A stretch of DNA of 64,000 nt from contig NC_063984.1 of the NCBI RefSeq assembly GCF_932276165.1, positions 10,795,501 to 10,859,500 on the forward strand, given 5' to 3'. A program made the position numbers and the translations under genes. The DNA is from Plutella xylostella (lineage: Eukaryota; Arthropoda; Insecta; Lepidoptera; Plutellidae). Under the pieces are notes generated by a model, which saw only the letters and a list, made by a program, of their open reading frames with translations, had not been told where the DNA came from and did not search any database. This document shows, piece by piece, positions 20,681-31,215 of the stretch (positions are counted from its first letter, which is position 1; each line of letters begins with the position of its first letter).

Positions 20681-20689
20681 TTCACGTGT

Positions 20690-20912
20690 CCATGCCCCCG
20701 GGGTCACGGGTGCACGTGAGAACTGTGACGTCAAACGACCCCGCAACCCCACCCTGAGGGGGTAGGCGGTGGAGGGTGAGGCAGAATAGTCGAGAAGGCT
20801 CGATCGCCTTTTGTTTTGTGAGTGTGGGTTTTGTTTCGACAATTTGATGATGTTTTTAGTAAGGAAGTCGTTAGTGCTAGATCGAGTGGGTGTTTATTAG
20901 TAGGTAAGTAAC
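20690..20912 (+). promoter_or_regulatory. GC-rich promoter-like island with possible noncoding first exon
   Basis: The local GC rise includes CACGTG (in gtgcacgtgag) and a TGACGTCA site (20726-20733), then a G-rich tract. It is followed about 150 nt later by a strong donor-like sequence (tag-gtaagtaacg, near 20902-20912). This could be the promoter and 5' noncoding exon of a spliced transcript. No coding partner exon was identified. Confidence 0.35.
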
Positions 20913-23290
20913 GTGTATTGTTTTATGATGGATGAGGAAAGCTGTGGACGGAGGTTTGTGTTGTATCGCTGTTGGGAAGAGGCCTATGATCGTGCGTTTT
21001 CTTATTAACATTTTTCGTTTTTTTACGATTTGTTAAAAGATATTTGGCCAGAAAACGACCCATGGCGATTTTTACTAGTTTCATTAAATTAGATTATCTC
21101 CCATTCCTTGCTTAACATGACGGGATTTGATGGAGTAATATGATAAATCCAATAGGATTGACCTGCCTTGTGGCTATCACTGACTAAAACTTCTCTGTAT
21201 CAAATAAATCCAGAATATGACTAAACGAACTCAAAATCTTTGGGCTTTTCCACTCATTATCAATAACGCATCTATGACACACATTTACCGGTAATAATTT
21301 GGCGGATTGCGCCACTGAGCTTCAATATCTTGGCAGTGATGACAGGATTGTGAATAACAATCCGGTTTTAATCGGTTCCCTGGCAGCGTGCCTGAAACGC
21401 GTCATACCACGCATTTCCTTAGTGGTTAGCGGAGGAATGTGGGAGTCACTGATAGTGGGATGATATGAAAACACGCATATGATAGGACACGCATAGGATA
21501 TCACAGACTACTTTGTATATACCAGAAAGATAGAACATAGGACACATAGGTGTATGTATTCATATAGTAATAGTATTTTTCTGCTTATACCAGCAGTGTC
21601 TTTGTGTAAATAATCATTAGAAACAAGAATCTTTGATTCTTCTTTGAAATGCGTTAAACATAGATTATGTGATTGGGAGGGGTGTGCACGTGCACGTGCA
21701 ATATTATTTATATAACAAATTATATAAGTACTTACGTAAATAAATAATAAATATGCCATACCTCATGTCACTCTCACTAGCTGTAGCTGGAAAAATCACA
21801 CGACCCTATGTTAAACTACCGGCGTTGATTCATATCATAAAAACTTTCACTGTCTGAAAATAATAAAAAGTAAAATTAAAACGGTAAATTCCCGCGAAAT
21901 TATTTCGTATTTGGAACGGTACACCCTATGACGTCACAGGCGATACAGGGGGATGGTGGGGGGAGGGGTGGCCTCGCCATTGAACCGCGAACACCCACCG
22001 GCGGGCGACCTCTCCCAATGTCTCCGATAGAGGTCTCTACTGGAAGACTGGCTTTGTATTTCCATAAAAAAAAACGAGGTTTAAAGGGAATTTAGAATGT
22101 ATTTTGGCGATTTATAAGAATAAACATCTGTTGAACACTGGCTAAGTGTTTGTGGTAAGGCCGGTCTTGCTAGTCTTTGGTCTAAACAGCTAGTTAACCC
22201 TAAGGTATTTTACGCAACCCTAGAGATGCGGAAAATCTGTACGGTGTTCAGTATAGATTCCTCCATAGACCAAAGCACAAGCGAACGATTTTTTGCAACA
22301 CTAGCGCTACGACTTGGAAACATATAACTTTCACTTTTGGACCATCTTTCGTACCATCTTTCTCCCTCAAATTCGCTTTCGTCTAGGGCGGAAAATTTTA
22401 CTGGATTGTATAGCAGCTCGCCACGTTTATAGTTAACTACTTAATATTTCCCATTTTTTTCCATGGGTGGGTGATGGGCAAGGGCGTAAACTATTTTATT
22501 TAGTACTCTGACATTTGTACTACCCAGCGTACCTACTACCCATCTCACAATAAGAGAGACTGTGTGGGAAGTACGAGATTGCTATGTCGTGGGCGGGCAT
22601 TGAGGATACGAGCGGAATACGGGATTACTCCAGAGACCTCCTTTGTCTTATTGAATACAATATTAAATTTGGAGAAGATTTGCAGCAGTAGAACAATAAT
22701 TTTTTTTTAATTGATATTCATGGTGCCCTATAAGTATACCTCAATGGGAAACTGACGGTGGAGATATCGTTTTCCCGAATATTTCATTCTGTCCTAAGCT
22801 TGCAAATAAAGGCTATAAAAGCTTTTTACCAAATAAACGTCAATCTTTTTTACAAATTATCTCATTCGTCCTACTTAAAGGCCTTACACACTCTGCCCAC
22901 GCACGTTGTAAGCTTCACGATCTTATGAGAGTAGAGTGTTGCGTAACATGGAGGAGGGTGTGGCGCGGCCCAATATCATCAGCCCTTTCTTTTTCAATCT
23001 TGGACGTAAACTTTCCTATGCAGGTCTCATAAATATCTGTATACCTACCTGTATAACTGTGGTACCAAAGCTCTGGTGCTTTTTTAAATTGCTATTCACT
23101 TTTTATTTTACCGGTGAGCCACCGATATTTTTGGAGCGACGTTTCTCTACCAATTAGCTCTGGTAATGCTCCCCCGCACCCAGTCTAAATTCAGGCTTTT
23201 GATCATGTTCACCGTGAAATCACTCACCCAACCCCCGTCATTATAAGCCACAAAGCCTTAAAATAGCGTTCTCTTTTTGCGCGCAACATA
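20913..23290. other. Intergenic, mostly AT-rich; one TGACGTCA site
   Basis: No gene is seen. A TGACGTCA site lies at 21929-21936 beside a G-rich run. A repeated CACGTG/GTGCAC stretch (gtgcacgtgcacgtgcaat) is near 21683-21701. Confidence 0.4.
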
Positions 23291-23299
23291 ATCTGTTGG

Positions 23300-23480
23300 C
23301 AAACAGACTTGCCGGCCGGCGGGCGGGCGGCGTGGGCGGATGACGTCAGCGGCGTGCCACAGGGGGCGATGTTGCCCCCACCGCTCTTCAACTTGACATT
23401 CGGAGGCGGCGGAGGCTATATCGATCCCCCGCAATGCCGAGGACGCCCCCCGCGCCCCGCGCCGCGCCGGCTGTTTACAT
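23300..23480. promoter_or_regulatory. GC-rich island with CRE site
   Basis: A run of GGGCGGG-type boxes (from 23325) is next to TGACGTCA (23341-23348), followed by further GC-rich sequence, in otherwise AT-rich DNA. It looks like a promoter or enhancer core. There is no associated coding exon; the open frame 23309-23533 is compositional. Confidence 0.35.
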
Positions 23481-24550
23481 CCACAAATGTGAATGGGATG
23501 GAGTTGGGTATACGTGTATGGGTTGTCTTGTAGACACTGCCTATACAGTGATGGATGGCTATTAATAGCTATAATGTACTGATATTTGGTGTAAAATTAT
23601 ATGAACCAATATTTTCTTAGAAACAATAAGTAATAAGAAACATTTCCCTGAAAGACTGTAAAAGGTCACTTTCATTTTCAGATTGAAGACAACCTTATTG
23701 ACCTTTTTAGAGGTTACGAGATAGAGAGAATAGAGAGTTAAAACCTATTCCTAGGTAGGTAAATACCGACACTATATGCTATACACTACATTAATATTAT
23801 CGTCACTATAAAATTACACACACATTGTTCTATATTTTAAAAATATAATATTGAAATGAGCTTTCAGCTACCAAATGCCTTTATTTTATTTTTATTTTTA
23901 TTTATTTATTACACAATGAAATTACAATTTTGTAGGATCATAAGATCGCAGTAAGTTGTCTGCACACTTCACTAGGCAGGCCCGTGCTGAAGTGTGAAGG
24001 TTCTGTTCCGTTCCTCATTATGCTTTAAATTTTATTAAGGGAATGTTTTGAACATATATTTATATTTAAACAAAAACTATGTAAATTATATTTTGCCTAC
24101 TGTATTAAACAAAAAAAAAAAATTCAAAATATTTTATTTCGTAAACTTACATACTAGTTACAATAGTTGATGGGGCATCCTTTTAAGTATAAAGTACCTG
24201 TGCCAGGATACCCCGCTCTTCCATATACTAAGTACATTTTAAATAGTTTACGAGTTAATTAGTTTTAAACTATGTAGTTATTTACATTCAAATTTAGACT
24301 ATAAAGATAAAGAAGATATAAAATAAATAAACAAACTAATTAATTTAAATATATAATACGTATATAAATAGGATAATTTAACATAAATATATTAAAGCTG
24401 AGTAGAATACCTAAAATAGAATATATATTATACATAAGATATACTTTTCCTATATATATATATATATAGGAAAAGTAATGTATACCTCAATATAATTTCA
24501 CATATAATACCTAGGTTAATAATGTGTGTGACAATAAGTATAAGTAACTA
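23481..24550. other. AT-rich DNA with LINE 3' ends
   Basis: A T-rich run followed by ttacacaatgaaattacaat (about 23893-24000) resembles a LINE 3' terminus. 24110-24559 is probably the 3' UTR of the next LINE fragment. A near-perfect palindrome centred on a (TA)n run lies at about 24445-24475 (acttttcc ... ggaaaagt). Confidence 0.45.
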
Positions 24551-24559
24551 GAAAAAATC

Positions 24560-25146
24560 TCATTTATTGATGTGTTTTAATAGTATTTCTGAGTCCACAA
24601 TACCAATACTACTTATCCACCTTTTACATGCCCTTTTATTACGCTCTAAGTGAGATTTTACATCGGCTGGTATTTTGTTATACAGTCGCGGGCCAAGCCA
24701 ATAGTAAAATCTCTGCCCAAAAACAGTATTTGTAGCATCTACCAGTAACTTACCTACGTGTGCGGATCGGGTAACAACTCGAGTATTCAGTTTATGTAGA
24801 TGTTTATTGTTGTGGTAATAATTACACAGCCTGTACATATGCTGTTGTCGAATATTAAGGACACCTGCTTCTTTATAGAGATCCTCATTATGATAGCGTG
24901 ACGGTTTTTTGTTTATCACACGAATTATACTATTTTGGGCAGGTTGAGCCAAACTAAGCGTAGTGGCGCAAGCACCTCCATATGCTAAAATGCCGTAGTC
25001 AATGACGGTGTGTGCAAGAGCATAGTAGACACTCCACATTAAGCTACTATCAGCGATGTTACGAAGCTGCCAAAAAAAGTGGATCAAAGACCGAAGTTTC
25101 TTGGAAATGGCGATTATGTGCGGTTTCCAAGAGATGCCTTTATAAC
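24560..25146 (-). mobile_element. 5'-truncated LINE, RT C-terminal region
   Basis: The minus-strand frame begins at about 25146 (ISWKPHIIAISKKLRSLIHF) and ends at 24560. It contains the thumb and tail motifs YYALAHTVIDYGILAYGGAC, QNSIIRVINKKPSRYH and FYYWLGPRLYNKIPADVKSH, typical of the C-terminus of CR1/Jockey-group RTs and of the same general type as 1423-2273. The catalytic part is missing because of 5' truncation. Confidence 0.8.
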
Positions 25147-25561
25147 TGCATGGACTCCACAGTTTTTATATTTACACATTGTACATTCATAGCTCTCGCT
25201 CTACCTACTCGGGTTATAGTATACAGTAGGTATACAAAGTAGTTGAATTTTCTAAAGAAAAATAAAATAAAATAATATCAGTTATTTAACGCATCAGTTT
25301 AAGCATCTCAAGCACATTCCATGTTTAGTGCCGCGCCCTCATTCTAGCTACTTAGGTACAGAAAGAGGCGGTGGCGGGCGGCTAAAGGCGTAAGCGAAGA
25401 AAATGAGGTCACACAAATGTAAGACTACTAGTACCTACGTAAGAAGCTATATGTAATTTTTCGAATAACCTTTTGAATAAATAATAAATAAATCATAGTA
25501 CTCATTCCCATACTATGATTTTTGCACTAGGTTCTGTATCTGGGGAAATAATATTTTTAAC

Positions 25562-25829
25562 CGACCGAATGGCGTAGTGGTTGGTGACCTGACTACTGAG
25601 CCGATGGTCCCGGGTTCGATTCCCGGCTGGGGCAGATATTTGTTTAAACACAGATATTTGTTCTCGGGTCTTGGATGTGCCCGTAAAATGGCAATAGGCC
25701 CGCCCCCTATTACATTGGGACTAACACAACACTCTGGCGAAAAGTGGGTGCAGCAATGCACCTCTGCCTACCCCGCAAGGGAGTACATTAGTACAAGGCG
25801 TGAGTGCGTGTTTTTTTTTTTTTTTTTTT
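25562..25829 (+). mobile_element. tRNA-derived SINE, full-length copy
   Basis: The head is tRNA-like (box A tggcgtagtggttggtgac; box B gggttcgattccc). The body has the landmarks cagatatttgttctcgggtc, ggcaataggcccgcc and taccccgcaagggagtac, and the copy ends in a T-run. The same sequence recurs at 59109-59377 and, truncated, at 27773-27927. It resembles tRNA-derived SINEs widespread in Lepidoptera (HaSE-like); the family name is from memory. Open frames in it are incidental. Confidence 0.88.
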
Positions 25830-26768
25830 AAATATTTTTAAATTAGTTAAAAAGCTTTTTTTTTAATGAGTCATACCGTTTTAATTTATTTATTAATACC
25901 TTTTTTAACATCATGTACAGCTAATAAAGCCAACATTTCGATGATGAGTGACTGGTGCAAAATAGCATTACGTCCCTTGCTACTGTACATTTGAATAAAA
26001 TAGAAGAAAAAAGACTACTTACCTATGATATTCTTTAGTTAGTACTTAAGTAGGTACTTTAATTATTGTGTAGGTACATGTATAGGATTATTAAACAAAT
26101 ACAATTATTTTGAGGTTTCTTGAATATCAGGTTATAGGTACATACAATGTTAATTAACAAAAGCTCTGTTCTCTGGAAAATGCTGGAACCTAACGTCGCA
26201 ATTTCGACGAACCACTGCGGTCCAAGTTAAAAGCGATTTCCTTTATTTCAGCGAATCTTGCAAATTTTCTCAAGCAAGGAAAAATTCAATTCAAGATACC
26301 GATAGTCCGCTAAATAACACAATAAGCATGAGGTAGATAATTAGTTATTGCCGATTCTTTTTTATAATTGCACAAAAGTTGGTGCATAAATCCATGAGCT
26401 TTTATTTTTTTCTAGAAATTCTAAATGAAAATTGCACAAATGGTGGAAATTCCACACTTAATAGCGCACACAAAAATTTTTAATGTAATGGCTTAAAAAA
26501 AAAACTTTGAACTATATATACCGTCGCATTTGACACATAAGCTGATCTCCCGTATCTTGCACCACGCTAGGGCGGGCGGGCGAAAGCTCCGCGCATGAAT
26601 GGGTTGCTGACGTCATAGGGCGGGCGGGGGCGGGGGCGCGGGACAGCCTTGAACTTGCTGCATCGATTGCACTTGACATTGCGCCTCCCCAAGCTAAAGG
26701 TTGAATGCCACTGGGGTCGCTATGGTGTTTGCGTTTTAAAGGTGACAGGGGAGTTGAGACCATAGAAG
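25830..26768. other. Intergenic; GC-rich island with CRE at 26540-26660
   Basis: Mostly AT-rich. Between about 26560 and 26645 GGGCGGGCGGG boxes flank a TGACGTCA site (26608-26615), a promoter- or enhancer-like composition. No exon is recognised nearby. Confidence 0.4.
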
Positions 26769-26907
26769 TATACTCTGTCCATCTTATTATTGGTTTTTTG
26801 ACGTTCGCTTATGTCTGGTAAAAGTTAAGTTGGTTTTCGTTTGCAGTCATCAAATATGTATTGGATTTCGAATGTCAAAAAAACATTAAGAAGATGGACA
26901 GAGTATA
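26769..26907. mobile_element. Foldback MITE, copy 1
   Basis: About 135 bp with long terminal inverted repeats: the left end TACTCTGTCCATCTTATTAT and the right end read inward as TACTCTGTCCATCTTCTTAA. TA duplicates flank the ends, suggesting a Tc1/mariner-type TA target. No coding capacity. A related copy lies at about 30490-30630. Confidence 0.75.
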
Positions 26908-29755
26908 GTTATAAGTTATAAGTAATTAAAATAATGGTTGAGAGAGGTTAACACATGGTAGTACCAGTATCTGAATAAAATTATGTACAATATTCATATG
27001 TTGATCATAAATTAATAAATTTTTTTTGCACTAAATTAATACCTAACTGATGTGAATCAGTTTAGATTTTTTACAATTGATTGGGGTTTTTTTTGTTAAA
27101 TACCATATGTAAGATTACCTAGCCAGTCACTAAGGTAGTACCTACTTACTGTTCTACCAAGGTGTTGTGAACTTCCGATACTTGTAAATCCAATGCTACA
27201 AAAACAAGGTTAGCTTTTATCTTTAGTCCTTACTTTACGAATTTCAATAAAACTTATAATCGGTTTGTACAAACCCACTTACATTCAATGAAAAACATTG
27301 ATAAGAATCATGATGTTGCAAAAAATAGGAACTAGGAGACTTCTGAATTCTGAATGTTGATGATTCTTATTGTCAGTTTGCATAAAGCTATCTAATAATT
27401 TATGTCTTTCTGATGACGGGCTGTTACACCTACTTTGATACCATTTTAACAGTTTGTAACTGATTATGTGCATTAGTATAAGAATTACTAGATCCATGAT
27501 TTTTTTCAGCAAGATTGTTGCAGCAAATGTTCCAACTGGTTAGTAGTATAAGGTATGTATACTTGTTTGACGTGAAAAACAGATTCTTAATACTTACTTA
27601 AGTAATTCTGTAATGGTTTGAGTTGGTTACGCGCAACGTGTCACGTATCATAGCTGCATACTGCATGGGTGGTAGTAGCCCTGCAGTACCTGATGTAACT
27701 GCAGAAGGTACTTATATCACGAACTGATTTTTTACGAATTTGGTGTTAACTTTGGTGTTTGGTGGTGTTCCCAGGTCTTGGATGTGCCCGTAAAATGGCA
27801 ATAGGCCCGCCCCCTATTACATTGGGACTAACATAACACTCTGGCGAAAAGTGGGTGCAGCAATGCACCTCTGCCTACCCCGCAAGGGAGTACATTAGTA
27901 CAAGGCGTGAGTGTGTGTGTGTGTGTGTTGGTGTTAACTTCAATATTTTATTATGAAGTTGAGGCGTATCACTTCATTCATTCGTCCAAATGTGTTTGCG
28001 ATATACCTTTCTATCCAGGGCCATACATACATGAGTATATACATGGGTCTATGATGTACTTATGCCAAAATTTATTTTGAAATTTAGTTCTTGGTTATAT
28101 GCCGTAGTTATAATATAATGGGGAGGAGAATCTTTTCTAGAATTAATAAAAGTTGAAAATCATCAGAGAGACAAATAGTCATTTATTAACCCTTACAATA
28201 CGACTTCACCCTTTAGAACCAAAACCTAAAATCAGAGCTCACATAATGAAGTAAATAGCCTGCATTAAAACATTTCCATCACGCCCTCGCGTAGTGATGT
28301 CCACAGTTCGTACTGACGCTACTGTCGTCATTAGCGATAACGATAACGCTATATCGTCTAAATACATCGTCATTATCATAATGCAACGCGATAGTGTTCG
28401 CGAAAATAACGTCTGAGGACATTTGTTAAGTAATTAATGTTTGATGTGAGTCAGGGAATGAAAAAGTTCTAGAATGCGTGACTATTGTTTGGTATTTCCA
28501 TATTGTGTGTGTTTATGTAGGTATCTACTGCGCTGAAAATATAATTGAGATCGACATATTGTCTGAAAAAAAGTTAGATAGTCTTTAAAAGGTTTTTGTT
28601 TTTTTATAGGGGATATCCTCTTGCGAGAGTGTTTTGTTTGCAGGCCACCAGAATAAGAATAACTGCCGTGGCCTGGGATCGAACTGCGGGCGTCGGTACA
28701 CGTCTGGAGATTATAAATTTACCCGATCCTATAAATAAACAAAACAGCCGCAATTAAATGCAATCCGCACTTAATGTTTACTTTCACAAATTAATAAACG
28801 CAATATTTGTCAGAGTTATCAGTAAAAGTGTATTGTGTGTACTGTGTAATAATAATACGCCCTTATCACTATTAATAGCTCGTATAATATAATGATGAGG
28901 TATCTCTATGTACTCAGAGATAAGAGCACGCCAGGACCGCGTGCTCAATTGTTTATACCTAAACTGCATTAGATACTACATGCTATCAGGTGGAGTACCA
29001 TCAGCACATAAGTAGACTTTTGAAGTTGTATGACATCTTGATCAGCGCCCCTGTCGGTAACGTTAGAAACTATTAAAACGCATACAAAAATCGACTAGAG
29101 TAAATAATATATTTTGTGATATCGCTCACAAGAGAGACATTCCAACGAATGCGGTATAGGTAGAGTAGAATATTTTTTGTAAACCACGTCCATAAAACAT
29201 GTGTATACCCACCTATATCGTTAACTACGACTCTATAATCATTGCGTATTGATTGGATGACAGCTCGCCAAAACTCAAATTTTGTGAAGAAAGACGATTT
29301 ACCCCCTGTTATTTTCACTTATATTCTACAGGGTACTTATATGTAAACAGGGGCTTAAATGCAGGGTAGTAGCAATGTAGCATTTTAATACTACAATTAG
29401 CCATCCATTTTAATGCTATTGTGGTTTTCTAATACGGTCGCGTGCAAAGCATCTCATTGCCATTTTCCGCTTAATTAATCCGCTGTCAAAATGCTCTAAA
29501 ACCTAGTTCATAGGTAAAAGACTACAATGTTGCAAATACCTAGTAGGTTAGGAGTTCATGGCTTTTAAATCGTGGCCGAAATCTGTCGGATGTGATTGTC
29601 AGGTTGTTAATAAGATAATTATCGAATTACTGTGTTAAGTTCCTGAAGATGATCAGAAAATTGAGTGCAAACATACCAATTATCGTGTTAAGCTAAGACA
29701 CTGCTGATAATGTTATTACATATATTGCCAATATGATGATGATGTCATTATAATC
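26908..29755. other. Intergenic, no gene recognised
   Basis: AT-rich apart from the SINE copy at 27773-27927. A block near 29040-29110 repeats part of lgd intron 13. A minus-strand tRNA-like scrap (box B-like gttcgatcc, near 28676-28686) may be a SINE head. No conserved coding is seen. Confidence 0.4.
27773..27927 (+). mobile_element. tRNA-derived SINE, 5'-truncated copy
   Basis: Begins within the SINE body (aggtcttggatgtgcccgta) and lacks the tRNA-like head. It runs to the same 3' end as the other two copies and finishes in (GT)n. Confidence 0.88.
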
Positions 29756-29830
29756 ATCAGCCCATAGCAGTCCACTGCTGGACGTAAGCCTCTCCCAAAG
29801 CACGCCACTGGATGCAATACATAATATACT
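29756..29830 (-). repeat. Short LINE-derived repeat
   Basis: catcagcccatagcagtcca followed by ctgctggacgtaagcctctc is a scrap seen at the 3' end of RTE-like LINEs. Related scraps lie at about 31745-31860, 57559-57600 (inside a coding LINE fragment) and 58165-58290. Confidence 0.55.
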
Positions 29831-30063
29831 TATAGCTTTCCGTTGATGATGTACTACCGATTTAGTCAAAAAAAAGTTCCTATTTCTATCTATCTAACCT
29901 ATCACGTGAATACAAATATCTTCGGGGATTACAGTCGTGAGCGTATGTATGTGTGTATTTATGGTACTTATACATACGTTATAACATCATGTTTGCTGCC
30001 TGCACTTTATTTCAAGACCATCGTTAAAGGGCCAGTAAAGCCTTGGGGCAAACAACATAATGA

Positions 30064-30109
30064 ATGAATCAGACTCTATATTTGAAAATTCAAATATAGA
30101 GTCTGATTT
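30064..30109. repeat. Perfect short palindrome
   Basis: aatcagactctatatttgaa and its exact reverse complement are separated by two bases, a 20-bp-stem palindrome. It could be a MITE core or a cruciform-prone site. Confidence 0.85.
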
Positions 30110-30298
30110 AAGGCATTTGCCTTACTTCATTCCGCGATAAAAATATTCACTTGGCCTTTTTAAAAGTGAAACTGAATTTCTAAAAGTTTAAAACCAAGAA
30201 ATGGCTCATTTTGTCGGCTTTCATTATATTTATTAAAACACCGTGTAATGTCAGTATACATCTCCCATCTGTCATAAGTCTCGTTCACAATGTGTCTT

Positions 30299-30460
30299 GC
30301 TTAGTGCCAATTTCTCCATTGTCGGTTAGAGCATAACCAGGTATTATTGGTTGACTTTTGACACATCTATCAAGAAGTTAGTATGGAGATGACGTATAAT
30401 AAAATTGATCAACCAATACCTGGTTACGATTTAACCAACTATTGTGAAATTGGAGCTTAG
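30299..30460. mobile_element. Foldback MITE with about 48-bp inverted ends
   Basis: The left end (ccaatttctccattgtcggt ... aaccaggtattattggttga) is mirrored by the right end (atcaaccaatacctggttac ... gtgaaattgg). The central portion is about 60 bp. No coding sequence. The target duplication is not clear. Confidence 0.7.
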
Positions 30461-30489
30461 CCTGCCTCATGCAGCTCCTATAGGTACTC

Positions 30490-30630
30490 TACTCTGTCCA
30501 TTATATCATTGGTTTTTTCACATTCGAATTCCCATAGGTACATATTTGATGACTGCAAAGGAAAACCAAATTTACTTATACCAGACATAAGGAAACGTCA
30601 AAAATGTAATAACATAGTGCTTGGAAGCTC
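30490..30630. mobile_element. Foldback MITE, copy 2 of the 26.8-kb family
   Basis: Shares the terminus actctgtccat, the ttggttttttcacattcgaa segment, and the internal cagacataaggaaacgtca stretch in reverse orientation relative to 26769-26907. More diverged, and its right terminus is worn. Confidence 0.6.
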
Positions 30631-31141
30631 TATAGGTGGTACCTACTAGCTTTCTTCCTAAGATTATAAAAGTGGTTAATTATTCCAACATGGCGGTGGG
30701 CGTTCTACGTTTGGCTGTTAGGAGTTTCACTAGGAGACAATCGTCTATCTATCCCAACGATTTCCGGTTCCTCGGTAGTTAGGTACACTAGAGTATGTCC
30801 AGTTTTCCACTAGACTAGAGGATCTAATACTCACTTGCGCCAAGTGTTATTCAGTTCAATCCGGCTCTGTATCTGGGTTCGCGACCTGCCTCCCACGCTC
30901 CCTCTCTGTATATGTTATGAATGTTGAACTAGCCGCCTTTACGATAAGATAATACGCTATGTGGGTTGCAGCTTTGATAATAGTTATGAAAAGGAGAGTC
31001 TTTTAAGGATTACTTCTTAGCTTGTTATGGTAAATTAAATTATACTTTCAATGGTATATTTTTAATAAAAAAATATGGTAACTATCGCTATTATGATAGC
31101 GATTTCATTTTGATATAATATAAAATGTACAAAAGGAATTG
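30631..31141. other. Intergenic, nothing recognised
   Basis: No coding or structural element is supported. An oligo-T run on the minus strand just left of the tRNA gene can serve as its terminator. Confidence 0.4.
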
Positions 31142-31215
31142 TGGCCCATGAGGGGATCGAACCCGCGACCTTCGCGTTATTAGCACGACGCTCTAACCAA
31201 CTGAGCTAATGGGCC
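31142..31215 (-). tRNA. tRNA-Ile (AAT anticodon), second copy
   Basis: The same 74 nt as the gene at 20007-20080, with intact box A and box B, anticodon AAT and discriminator A. The downstream TTTT on the minus strand is a plausible Pol III terminator. The flanks differ from the first copy apart from a few bases on each side, so it is not part of a large recent duplication. Confidence 0.93.

Noticed and set aside
25577..25831. Open frames on both strands over the SINE at 25.6 kb, and likewise at 59.0-59.3 kb
   Set aside because: They recur in each SINE copy and overlap its tRNA-like promoter; coding is incidental.
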